Below, piece by piece: positions 1-12,600 of a stretch of 64,000 bases of DNA. This stretch comes from Pythium myriotylum (taxonomy: Eukaryota > Oomycota > Peronosporomycetes > Pythiales > Pythiaceae). Location of the stretch: contig JALJCQ010000015.1 in NCBI GenBank assembly GCA_023091665.1, forward strand, positions 1,054,001 to 1,118,000, read 5' to 3'. The translations under genes were made by a program, and so were the position numbers. Numbering within the stretch: position 1 is the first letter of the stretch; each line of letters begins with the position of its first letter. Under the pieces are notes generated by a model. The model searched no databases. It was not told where the DNA came from and was given only the letters and a program-made list of their open reading frames with translations.

Positions 1-650
1 TCGTGTGGGAACATGCAAGAAGACGGATACGTCTTCGTCGTCCGGTTGCTTCTTCGGCCAGAACCGGAGAGCTTGCCCAACCATGTCCTCATTGGACTCA
101 ACTCAAGACATCAAGTCAAGCCATTCCCAGCACATGCTCGGTGTGGGAGGGAACTGGATGGCGCTATATCAGTAGATAAAACACAACGTGGTTCAAACGA
201 GCCAGTATCCACTGTGTTAGCGATTCGGGGCGGCCCTTCCTCATCGGCCAGACGGGTACAAGTGTGTAGGGTTGCACAACCCAGGAAACTAAACAGTCAA
301 TTAGTTTCTCTTTCGTCTTAGCTCCAAATCTACTGGATTAACGTCATTTACTGTCTCAAACGTTTTCGCGCCAAAATGTACTGTCATACCCTTTTAATCT
401 GATACGCGATCCGCTATCCTTCCCTTATTCGATCAGCCGACGTCTGAGTGACGGTCTGACTGCCATCATGCTGCCGACAAGAGCCCCTCGGAAGATGGCT
501 CGCCGCGAAGAGGCGTGCGCCCTGCAGGCCAAGAGGCCGCCCGCGAAAGGTCTCCGCGTCACGAGTCACTGCAACTCTCCGGTCCCTCGCTCTTGAGCCC
601 GGCCGGCAATTGCAATCGGCGCCGCACGATCGAACAGCGCGCCGTCTCGG
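1..650. other. Upstream region of the giant gene, no gene recognised
   Basis: Short open frames exist on both strands but none has coding character or family signals. This is presumably the promoter and leader of the giant gene and the end of an unseen neighbour. Confidence 0.5.
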
Positions 651-3600
651 ATGCGCCCGTCGTGGTCGACATGGCTCGCGCTGCTTGCCGCGGTGGCTCT
701 CGCTGCGCCCACAGCAGGCGGTGGCCCAGCAGCAGCGCTGGTCGGTGTGCCCTCGGCCCCTCTTAATGTACAGCTCTCTACGATCAGTCAGGACGCGCTT
801 CATCTCGAATGGGAGCCTCCCGCAGACGACGGAGGTGCCCCCGTATCGGCATATCTTGTCGAGTGGGACCCAAATCCGGGCGTGAGAGAGGTGCAGGTGG
901 TGACTACGAGTACAAACACGGGTGCGAACGAGATCCAAACCATCCAGACCTACGCCGGAGACGTCGACGAGGTGCAAGAGATCTCAACCAGCGCCACGCA
1001 AGTGCTGGAGGTGCAAACCATCACAACGACCGCAGCTCCAGGCGAGACCTTAGGCGGCGTCTTCACGCTCGAGTTCGACACGACTTCACAGGGTGGAAGC
1101 AAGCAGCTGTCCGGTGTGATCGGATATAACGCCCCTGCGTCAGGTGATCGGTCAGGAGTGTTTGAGATCCTTAATGCGATGAGCAACATCGGGCCAGGTG
1201 GCGTGCAGGCTGTGACAAGGACAGGGCCGGACGCCCAAGGTGGTTTTGTGTGGTCGATCACGTTCGCTGCCTCAATGGGTAATGCGCCAGCGTTTACGCT
1301 GAAATCCAGTTTTCTCACAGGGAGCGGCGCGAACGTAGTGCTCAATACGCCCACGAACGGAAATATAATCTCCGGAGGCACATTCACGCTGGCTTTTCGT
1401 GGATCAACAACTGCAGACATCCCTTGCGATGCGAGTGACGCGCAGATGCAGCTGGCTCTCGAAGCACTAGCTACGATTGACTCGGTGATGGTAACGCGAA
1501 CAGGTCCGGATTTTCAGCGCGGCTATAAGTGGCGCGTTACCTTCACATCAAGCTCTGCTTTAAACACCGGGAATGTTCCAATGATCGCTGTCGGCGCCAA
1601 TGTCAAACTTATCGGTCTGGGTGCTGTCGTGAGTGTTGCCGAGATCACAAGAGGCAACCAGCTGGGTGGTACGTTCCAGCTCAGTTACAACGGTGTATCG
1701 ACGGCGGACTTGCCTCTGAACTGTGACACTGCTACAATGAAGATTCAGCTCGAAACTCTGAACATCGGCACCGTTGATGTGTCAAGGACCACCCTTCCAG
1801 ATCCTCAGGGCGGTTATACGTGGACTGTGTCCTTCACCAGTCTCAAAGGTGCTTTAAACGCATTCCAGAGTGACCTTACCAAGCTAAGTGAGACACGGGC
1901 GGATGCAGTGGTTTCGAAAGGCCTTCGAGTTATGCGAACAAGACCAGGAACTAGTCAAGAAGTCCAGAACATTCAAGTGACAACAACCGCGGCTACGGTC
2001 TCGTCCACGACGTATTTCTCGTTAAGAGTCGGGTTCGCAGGACAAACTGGCACCACTGGCCTCATTCCAGCGAATCCTATGGGCGATGGTACATGCATGT
2101 CGACCAAGCCAGAGATTCAACGTATTGCTGTGACGACAGTCGACACCACGGCCCAGGGTGGAGACAATCTTGTATCGTCGAAGACTGCGATTCAATTGGT
2201 TTTCACCAGCAATACGCTTGCAAGTACTGTCGAGATGACCAAGCCGATTTTTGTCAACAGTGCTGGAGGCGACTGTTCTATTGGACTGGCAGCGATCAAA
2301 ACAGAACTCGAAGCCCTCGCTGGTATTGTAGGTACGGTGGCAATTTCAGCAGGAGCTGCAATTGCGACACAGGCATGCACATGGACTGTCACATTCGCGA
2401 ACGAACGCGGAAATTTGAACCAGATGAAAGTCGTTGCAGCCAACGTTGGTGGAGGTCTTCCCTCGAGTACTGTTATGATCGGAGACGACACGATAGCAAT
2501 TACAACTGTTCAAGACGGCTCGATCAACATTATGAAAGCGGAGCTTGAGAGGCTCCCCAATGTTGCGACGGTTACTGTGTCCGCCTCTCCAGCATTAACA
2601 CCCAACGCCAATCAGGCGTGCACGTGGAGCGTGACTTTCGACGGTAATGCGGGTAACCTGCCACTGATGCAAGTCTCAATTGACAACGGTGTAACATTCG
2701 GTGCTTCTGGAACGACTGGAGGCGGAGACACAGTCACAGTTGCTGCTAATAGGGACGGAACTTCATCCACACTCGGCGGTGTGTTCGCCCTTGAGTTTGA
2801 CGGTCAACGCACTGGATACATGCCTTATGACGTTAGTGCGAGCGTGTTTCAAACTCAGCTCGAGGTGCTGTCGACGATTGGAAGTGTCTCAGTGACGAGA
2901 TCAAGTGTAGATCCGAATGGCGGCTACTCGTGGACGGTCTTGTTTCTCACTAACCTCGGCGATCTGAGCTTATTACAGCCTGATGCGGCAGCTCTCACAG
3001 GAACCGCTCCATTCATTACTGTGCAAGAGACAATAAAGGGGATCACTCCGCCTTTCAACTCGAAGGATCCAGCCAACGGTGCGTTACACTTCATCAAAGG
3101 CGTCTACATATATTCTTCACCCTCTTGCGTAACATCACAGGACTGAGTTTTGATAGTATCGTCGTGACCGACCTCAGTGACCTTTCCCTCACCGCAAACC
3201 ACGTCGATGAAAACGTCCCGTTCTTCTTTCGAGTGACGGCTATCAATGCAGCCGGACTAGGTGACCCTGCGCTATCATCACCCCAGTCGGCTATCCCAAC
3301 GCCTCGTGAGTCTTTCGAGCTAGACCTCTTCATTTGTATGTCCCTAAACACTTCGTTGTAGAGATTCCGGGGCCAGCGACAAACGTTACGCTTTCCGTTG
3401 TGGATGGTACGACGGTGGCAGTTTCTCTCCGGTCTCCGTTGAGCGATGGGGGCCTTCCCATCGACGCTTACCAAGTGGAATGGGCTACTCAACCGCTTCG
3501 AGATGAAATCCAAGAAGTCGTGCTGAAGATTCCTGTTCGGAACGAAATCCAGACAATCTCGACAGCCACGAGCACTACCAGCGAAGTGCAACTCGTCCAG

Positions 3601-6600
3601 CTCACATCGACGTATTCGGGTACGGCGGTAAACGAGGTGCAGTACGTCAGTTGTGACGCACTCTCGACAAGCGGCTCGTTCACGTTGACATTCAATGGGG
3701 AGACAACTGCACCGATTGGTTCATTGGAGGCGTCAACTGCCAATATCAAGGCTGTTCTAGAAGAACTCACTTCAATTACGACGGTGAACGTTGCGTTCTA
3801 TGGAGGACGCACAACAGCTTGTGCACCGTGCAGTGCCACGTCAGGTTGCTCCGCAGGGTTCGCAATCACTTTTGTGAGCGTTGTCGGAATTCAGGGCGAC
3901 ATGCCGATGCTTAAAGCAAACACATACGCCCTTGAAGGGAATCGCCGTGTGGATATCACCGAGCAGACCAAGGGCCAAGCTGCTGTGAGTGGAACCTTTC
4001 GGTTAACGTATTCTCGAGGCCGAGACACCGATACCGTGCCTCTGCAATTCAGCGCGAGCCCAGCGGCGATACAAAGCGCTCTTTCGGCTCTGGATGCGTC
4101 AGTCACCTTCGCAGTAACGGATGACACGGCATCTTTGCCTGCCAGCGATGTCTCTGCAGGCTCGAAGCTGTGGCGCGTGACCTTTATTGGGAGCGGCTAT
4201 ATCCCAGATCTGTCGCTGAAGCCGGTCAACAATCTTCTCGTGGGTAATGGCGCTGGGATCAAGTTCTACACAAAAGGGGCGACCTATGGTACAGCACTAG
4301 CTTCGGTGGCTGGTAATTATGTACGCGGAAAGTTTCGGGTAAGCTTGGGGGGCCACACGACAGATTACATTGATACCGACAGTTCGGACACGACAGTCAA
4401 AAGCCAGCTTGAAGCTCTGCCAAACATTGGTACAGTCCAAGTCACTCGGTCCGGACCATCGTTGAAGAACGAATACGTATGGACAGTGACCTTCGTATCG
4501 AATCCAGGTCAGTTCCCAGTTGGGGCTGGATACCTGGATATGCTAGTTGTGACCGACACATCCCAGTTGCTCGGCACCAACAGCCAAGTCGTGATTATGA
4601 CTGTTCAGGACGGTTCAGCGCCAGTCGATGGGAAGTTCCAGCTCCAATTTAGCGACGGAGTGACTACTGCTGTGACTCGCCAGCTTTCGCCACATGAGCC
4701 AGCACAAGGCATAAAAGAAGCCCTTGAAGCCCTCCCGTCAGTCGGCGGAGTGAGTGTCACGAGACAGCAACAACCCGACGGATACTCGTGGAGAGTAACA
4801 TTCGACAAATGCCGCACTAATGTCCCGATCTGCAATTTTGGCGATGTCAACCCGATGACTGCAGACGTGTCAGCTCTGGTGGGTGGCTTTGGCACGACTC
4901 TGGCGTCTGTTATTGTGAACGAAATCGTGAAAGGAGTTGGTCCTCTTCAGTCGATGCTTGTGACTGATCTTTCTGGAGGTGAACCATATGAAACAGTGAT
5001 CAAGAATCTCGCTTACGGGACTCAATACTACTCTCGTGTGTATTTCCGTAACGCCAAGAGCTTTGGTCTACGCACTCTGTCAGTGCCTGAATTCGTCATG
5101 ACGAAGAATCTGCCTCCTGGATCTCCTCTCCCGGTTGTCTTGGTGTCCTCGAGTGCAATCAGCATAACGGTTTCGTGGGATATGCCAACTGTGAACGGTG
5201 GAGCTGTCGTGAGCGGGTACGAACTGTGGATCTCAGAGTGGGGTGACATATTCCGCAAAGTGTATGATCGACCAAACGACCCTGTTACAATGCAGGCGAC
5301 CTTGACGACGTCGGGTGATAACGTGATTGAATCAGGGAAGAAGTATAAGTTCAAGGTTCGAGCGATTAATTTCTGTCGCGCGGACGATACTACGGCTGCT
5401 TGCTATGGTTCATTCAGCGAACCTGTTGAGTACAACGTGCGTGCCCCGACCGTGCCTCAGCCTCCACCTGCGTTGGCAAGAGACTCAACTACGACAGTCA
5501 ACACACCTGCAGCGAATGACGGGATCATTGTAGTCAATTGGGTTGGGCCACTGGACAATGGTGGTTCTCCACTCACAGCGTATGAGCTTTACATGGACGA
5601 CAACAGTGGCGCTGGGTGGGTGAAGCAAACTCTTGTAGGTGCATTTCCTTACAGCTACACATTCTCTGCATTGAACTGCAAGGAAGGTACCGTGTACCGA
5701 TTCTATGTTCGTGCTGTGAACGCCATTGGTCCGTCCAGTCCGAGTCCCGTGCTCTCAGTAACGATGGCAAACGTGCCCTCAGCACCAGCTTCGCCGACGC
5801 TTGTCGATGTATCCTCGAGCACGATGACGTTGCGGTGGCTCCCCCCACAGGCGTGTACGTCAACGCTCACAGGCTGCAATGGTACACCTCTGCTCGGTTA
5901 CAAGCTGTGGCAGTTTTCAGGAGTCACATCCAGTTACACAGCCACAGGATCGCCAGTCAACCAAGAAATTCAGCGAATTGTTACAACTGTCGACACTCCC
6001 GTACCAGAAATTCAGACTGTGACAATCCTTGGGGCATCCGGACAGTTTTCCCTATACGTCAACTTCTTAATGACGCCTTTGCTGAACGCAGGCACAGCAG
6101 GAGCCGCGACTGCTGCGCAAGTGAAAGCGGCGATTGAGACGACTGGTGTTGGAACGGTTACGGTGACGGCCACGGCAGTCGGCACTGGAACAACGTGGGC
6201 GGTTACATTCAACGGGTTCAATGGTGCGTTGCCAGCGGCGATGGTGGTAGTTCCATCAAAGTTGACGAACACCGTGCTTGCCACGTCGTTTTCAACTTCT
6301 GTCACGCGTCCTCAGGTCGGCTCCACAGCACTTGGTGGCGATTTTACGATCTCTTTCCGTGGCGCTGAAACCTCGCGCTTGGCCGTAACATCGACCGCCG
6401 CCGAAATAAAGCGACAGCTAGAGAACCTTCCAACTATTGGGGTTGTTTCGGTCACAGCAACGGCAGGCTCAAACAACGCAATGACATGGGATGTGACATT
6501 CCTCACAGAACACGGAGACTTGCCGACAATGCAAGTGACTTCTGGGAGGCTTAGGGGGGGCAACTCGAAAATACAGGTCTCGACCGTCCAAGAAGGAACC

Positions 6601-9600
6601 CCCGGGTCGATTGTGTACGATGGCTCGGCTGCACCCGACGTGCTTCAGTTCACAGCTCAGAATCTCGTGCCAGACACTCTGTACGCGTTCAAGGTCGTCG
6701 CAGTCAACGCTGTTGGAGAAGGCATTGGCGGAACCTCTACCCCGGGTATTGCAGCTTCGTCTGGGGCAGCTGCAAAGAAGACGACGGCATCTGGGGAGTC
6801 GCTTCACCGCGGGATGGCTGGTATCGTTTATGAAGTACAGAGCGTCAAGACGATAAATCTCGGCTCTGGAACTTTCACGTTGTTTTGGAAAGGTGGCCCA
6901 GCCATTGGTCCTGTGTCTACGACTACGACAGCCGGTACGCTTGAGTCGATGATCCCCTCAGCCGATAGCAGTGTCGGGAGAGTTCATGTTTCCAAGCAAT
7001 CGGTCAACGGGCAGGACGTATTGTGGCGAATAACTTTTGTCGGTCAGATCGGAGACCAGCCACTGCTGGCTTCCAGCGACCCGGTTCATGTGCTCGTGGA
7101 AGAGTTCATCAAGGGAAACGCAAATCAGTTCATCATCGAGCCGCGAAAAGCTTCTGGTGATGTCGTGACGTATGCCACACTTCCACTGACGTTCCAGGGG
7201 CAAGACGTGTTTTGGACAGAGCTGTGGTCCAGTCCAGCATCAGTCGTGGATGGCACCCACGTTTTTGCTAGTGATGGCGGCGTCGCAACATATAATGCGC
7301 CTGTGTACGAGATTCAAATGCTGACTTTCGACGGCACGATAGGAACGTTCAATCTCAAACTTGACACGACCAACCGTCTTGGCGGAGTTATCGCTACAAG
7401 CTCAATAGCTGTCAATGCCGCGACGCTCTCTGCTGGAGCTACTTCTGATGCAGCCGCAAGCAACCTGCTCAAACTCAGCATAGAGTCACTCTCCAATGTG
7501 CAAACAGTTAGCGTATCACGCGTGATGAACGCAGCTGCAACACCAGTGTCTTGGACATACTACGTGACCTTCACGGGTAACTTATGCGACATACCGGCGT
7601 TGCAGTTGGTTGGCGATGCTGCCTTCTTGGCGTCATCGACCCTACTGACACCTCCTGTCAGTTTTACCGAGATACAAAAGGGCCAATGTGAGGTACAGAC
7701 AGTTGCGACCACTGCCAGCATTGAATCAACTCCAGAGATCCAGTCGATTAGCACGTGGCTTGATGACAGCGCGGCTCCAACTACCATTGGGGGGTCGTTC
7801 CAACTTCTTTTTGGAGGCTCAGCTTCAACGGTGACAGTTCCAGCCAGCGCAAACGCAGCCACAATGAAAGCTCTGCTCGAGTCACTGCCTACTATTGACT
7901 CAGTTTCTGTAAGTGTTGAGAATGCCAACTACGGCGCAGCGACAGGTCTCCAGACGTGGCTCGTCACTTTCAATGAAATTCTTGGAAGCGTGCCTGATAT
8001 CACAGTCGCTTCCACGGCAGCGTTGACGGGCAATAGTGCAAAGGTGATTATCAAGGAAGTGAACAAGATGGGTCTATCCCTGGCTGGGACCTTTGTGCTC
8101 AACTTCATGGGAGATACTACAGTGAACCTTCCGTTTGACATTGAAGCAGATGAAATGAAGACCCAACTGGAGAACCTAAGGTCGATCGTTGAAGTCGATG
8201 TACAGAAGGAGGAGCGGTTCAACGGAAATCGATGGACGATTTCGTTCACCAAAAATCTCGGGGATTTGCCCCTTTTGGAAGCTTATCCGTACGCTTACGA
8301 GATCCAGCAGATAGAGACAATTGGTGGCAGTCCGACACCTCTCGAAGGATCGTTCACTTTGTCTTTTTTAGGCGAAGAGACCGATGTGATCCCATTTGAT
8401 GCGACGGATGTGACGATGAAGGCGGCTCTGGAAGCACTACCATCGCTGGGAGGACGCGTGGACGTCACGCGAACGGACAAGTTAGACGCCGGCAATCGAT
8501 TCCAGTGGCGCGTTACCTTCCGCTCGAGGCTCGGTAACATTGGGAATCTTGTGTTGGCTAACGGACAAGGGCTGACCGGCTCTTCCGCCGGGGTCCAAGT
8601 CACAGAGATCCAAGCAGGGTCGACTCAGTCACTCACAGGCACATATCCGAAACTGGAGGTCTTTCAAAAAATGGCTGGATATCCAAGCTATACCGGCCGA
8701 TATATTCCGTCCACTGCAGGTTCATTTTACTCGGTTGCTGTACAGCAGTTGACTAGAGGTGGCCTGCGAGCGCTATACTACGATAACTTTTGGCTCCAGG
8801 ACGTGCCGGTGATCGACAAAGTGGATGCGTCAATGGTGTTTGATTGGGGGAACGGAACAATCACGTCCTTCGGTCGAGACTACATCAGTATTCGCTGGTT
8901 TGGTAAGCTTGCTGTGCCCCGCTCAGATACGTATGTGATGTATGTGCAGTCCAGCGAAGGACTTCGCGTCTGGTTCAATCACACACTTCAAGTTGATACG
9001 TGGGATGATGGTGAAGAATCTGGCGGAACGATGGCCAATTTTCACGTCGATTTGAATGCTGGAACCTACTATGATATCCGAATCGAGTACCATGAAGAGA
9101 CAGGCGATGCTTCTTTTGCGCTTCAATGGAGTTCTTCATATTTAGCGATGGAGCCTGTGTCGTCGACTGCGCTGTATTACAGTGATCACATTTTGGGTTC
9201 TCCTTTCGAGGTTGACGTGACTCCGGGGGCAACAGACTTTCCTTACACCATTGCATTTGGAGATGGTCTTACAAGCGCGACTGCTGGTCTTGCAGCCCAG
9301 TTTATCATCCAGGCAAAGGATCAACTCGGAAATAACAAGACTTTAGGGGGAGATATCTTCGATGTGAGGCTTGCTCACCAGAGTGGACTCGTGCTGACAC
9401 CATTCCAGGAACCGAAGTACCGGGGACAGGGGCAGTATGTTGTCCAGTATTTGCCTGCTATAAGCGGGCAATACTCGTTGTCAATTCTCACCTCTGACGG
9501 AATCGATATTTACTGTGGTCAAGGCCTTGCAAATAAATGCAGTCCGTTCACACTGCTAGTCTCTCCTGGCGCGACCACACCGCACACAAGTCAGGCTCTC

Positions 9601-12600
9601 GGTAACAGTGGGGCCTCGTACGGGAATTTGGATGCCCTGTTAGAAGCGGTAGCCGGCCAGGCATCGAACTTCACGATTCAACCGAGAGACACCTACGCGA
9701 ACCCACGGGGAACAGGCGGTTCTGATCTATTTGAGACGAAAATGGTTCTTGTGGCTGACCGCACTATCCAGTACCGTAGTAGCTCGCTTCGGTTTAATAC
9801 CGTCAAGGGCGTCTACGATGTTCAATACTCAATTCCAAAGGCAGGGACATACGAGATCCAATCATACTTGAGTGGGACGCCCATACTTATGTGTCCAGGA
9901 GGGAGTTCGTCCTGCTTGACTCTCAGCACGCCGTCAACCCTCAAGGTTGTCCATGGCCAGCTTCACACACCAAGCTCTACGGTCGACGACACAACGACTC
10001 AGGCACTTTCGCAAGCTATGAGTGGGCACGATACATGGTTCTCTGTGTACGCACGCGACAACTTTGGAAATCTACGGATAGGGGATACGACGACGAACTC
10101 AATTTCGAATGGTGACGGCAAATCAGACGCGTTCCTGGTTACGCTAAGTGGCAAGGACGAAACTATTATCACTTCCAGCGCCGTGCAGATCCTGCAAACC
10201 GCGGATCTTCAAAACACAGGTTTCTTCCAGCTCACATTCGGTGTCTTTCGACGAATAATGTGTCCTCAATGCGTGACGACGCTATCCGGAACGACACTGA
10301 CTGTGAATGTCAACTTGGTTGGGCTTCTCATCGTGGGAGACAAGTTCATGGTCCAGGAGTGTGTTTTTACAGCCGCATCTGTGTCCAGTACGACAATCGC
10401 GGTGGCAACAGGCCATGGTTGTGCGGGGTTCACAGCGAAAAAGTGGCCCCTGCAGAAAGCATTCGGTACAGCTAGATTCACGCCGCTGTTGCCACAAGAT
10501 ATCAGTGCTGCAGCATTAAAGTACGCCCTACAAGATCTTCACAGAGGTGCGCAAGTTCAAGTTTCGCGATCGTTCGTTGCTCCAGTTGGGCCAGGGCAAG
10601 GCGCCTACAAATGGCTCGTAACATTTCTATCCCATTTGGCGGAATGGAGTGTAGCTCATCTTGCTGTCCAGTACCCGACTACGTCTAGTCTGGCGTCCAC
10701 GCCGCTCACAGTAAGCTATGTGGCAAGTGGGGGTGTGTATCCGGTGCACTACAACCCTCATTATGCGGGGATTTACACCATGGCGATCACCTCTCCAGAC
10801 GGGTTGCAGCATGTTGTCGGAAGCCCATTCCTAGTGTCTGTCGCTGACGACTCAGTGACTAACGGTCCGAGCTCACTAGCGGCATTCGGTAATTCACTCG
10901 TCGAGAACTTCTCGCAGCCAGTCATTAGCCTCAATGCGGGAGATTTGCTCCAGTTTCCAGTGCAGTTAAAAGATACAAGACGCCTTGAGCAGCAAGCTAT
11001 CCGGGTACGAGCTGTAGCGCTGGCACAGGTGTTTGAAGTTCAACAAGTCACCGTGACGACTGCTCCGTTGGTTCTGAACTTCCGCGGAGCACCTGTTGGA
11101 GTGACGATTAACATCGGTGACGCATTCACTCTCGTGAAGTCGCAACTAGAGTCACTGCCAACGGTTGCAGACGGAGGGATCACTGTCACTCCGTCAACAT
11201 CCAATGCAGGCGATACTCAAGTCACCATGAGCCACTCATTTTTGGTCACGTTCGTGAAAGACACTGGCAATGTCCCTTCCTTGGCCGTTGTATCTGGTGC
11301 TGCAACGATCACAGAGGTCACGCGTGGTGTGATTGCCTCACGGAAGGAGGTGCAGACTCTCAAGTGCGCATCCTCAGCGACACCTGCAAATGATGGGTCC
11401 TTTTCAGTGACTTTTGCGGGCCAAACGGGATTAGTTGCTGCCGGAGCTGCTCTCACCGGCTCAGCCGCGAGTCTGGCAACGATTCTCACCAATTTGGTAG
11501 GATCTTCGGTCAGTGTTACAGTAGAAGGTGGGGTAGCTCAATCAACCGTCTGTTCAGCAACACCAGCTCGATTGATGTTACAGTTCGATACCGCTCTCGG
11601 GAATATCCCAGCCTTGAGCTACTCGGTCCCTGGTACTTCCATACTTGTGATCACGAGTGAGGATGATTCGGGTGGTGCGATTAGCGGCGTGTACCCTGCT
11701 TGGGGATTCTTCAAACTAGGTCTTGGAGCGAGCGGAGTTACCTCCGCTCTAACCATCGACTCGACCGCAGCCCAGATAAAGGCTGCACTAGAGGCCTTAC
11801 CATCTATTGATACCGTAGTTGTCACTCGCGACTGGATCGGCGTTGACCCTGCTAACTTGTTGACGACGCTCTCACAGTGGACTGTCACCTTCACAACTCA
11901 CTCTGGCAATTTCCCGAACCTACAAGCTGATAGTTCTGGCCTTGCGATGAGCCAAGATGGTCAACTGACACCATTTGTTGATGTAAACGAGTACGTGCGG
12001 GGTTCACTTGGTAACAATAGGTCAGTCACGTCTCCAAATGGCATTGGTGTATCTCTTGTCACTACTAGAGAAGATCCAGGAATTCAGGAAGTCCAGGAGC
12101 TGCGCTGTCGTGGCGACAAGGCTTTCACTCTTATGTTTGGTGGACAGCAAGTCGTCATCCAACCAGATGCCTCGATGAGCGAGCTGATGACCCAACTGAA
12201 CACCATCGTGGCCATACCTTCGGGCGTTCGCTTGTACACCAAGCGGGAACGCTTGGCAGCTGCAGTAGCTCCGTATCGACCAGTGTGTAGCATCGCGAGA
12301 CCTGAAGCGATTTTAATTGTGTTCGAGGACGTTTTGGATGTTCCCCTCATCTCCTGGTCTTCAACAACGAGCGACATATCCATTGTCGAGACTGTCAAGG
12401 GTGTGCCAAAGAAAGAAACTCCTATCTCCATCGCAAACCTTGAGATCCAGAAGCTCTCTTGTATCGTCTCCGCTACGAATGGGGCTGGAGCCTCGATTGA
12501 CTTGAGCTTTGGGTCGTCCACGATCACCGTTGCAGCCAACACAGTGATTGCTTCATTTGAAGCGCAGTTGAACAGTATTGCTGAAATTGCTGCACTGGGT

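Noticed and set aside
414..977. Minus-strand open frame upstream of the giant gene
   Set aside because: It overlaps the signal-peptide exon and has no recognisable domain or compositional support.
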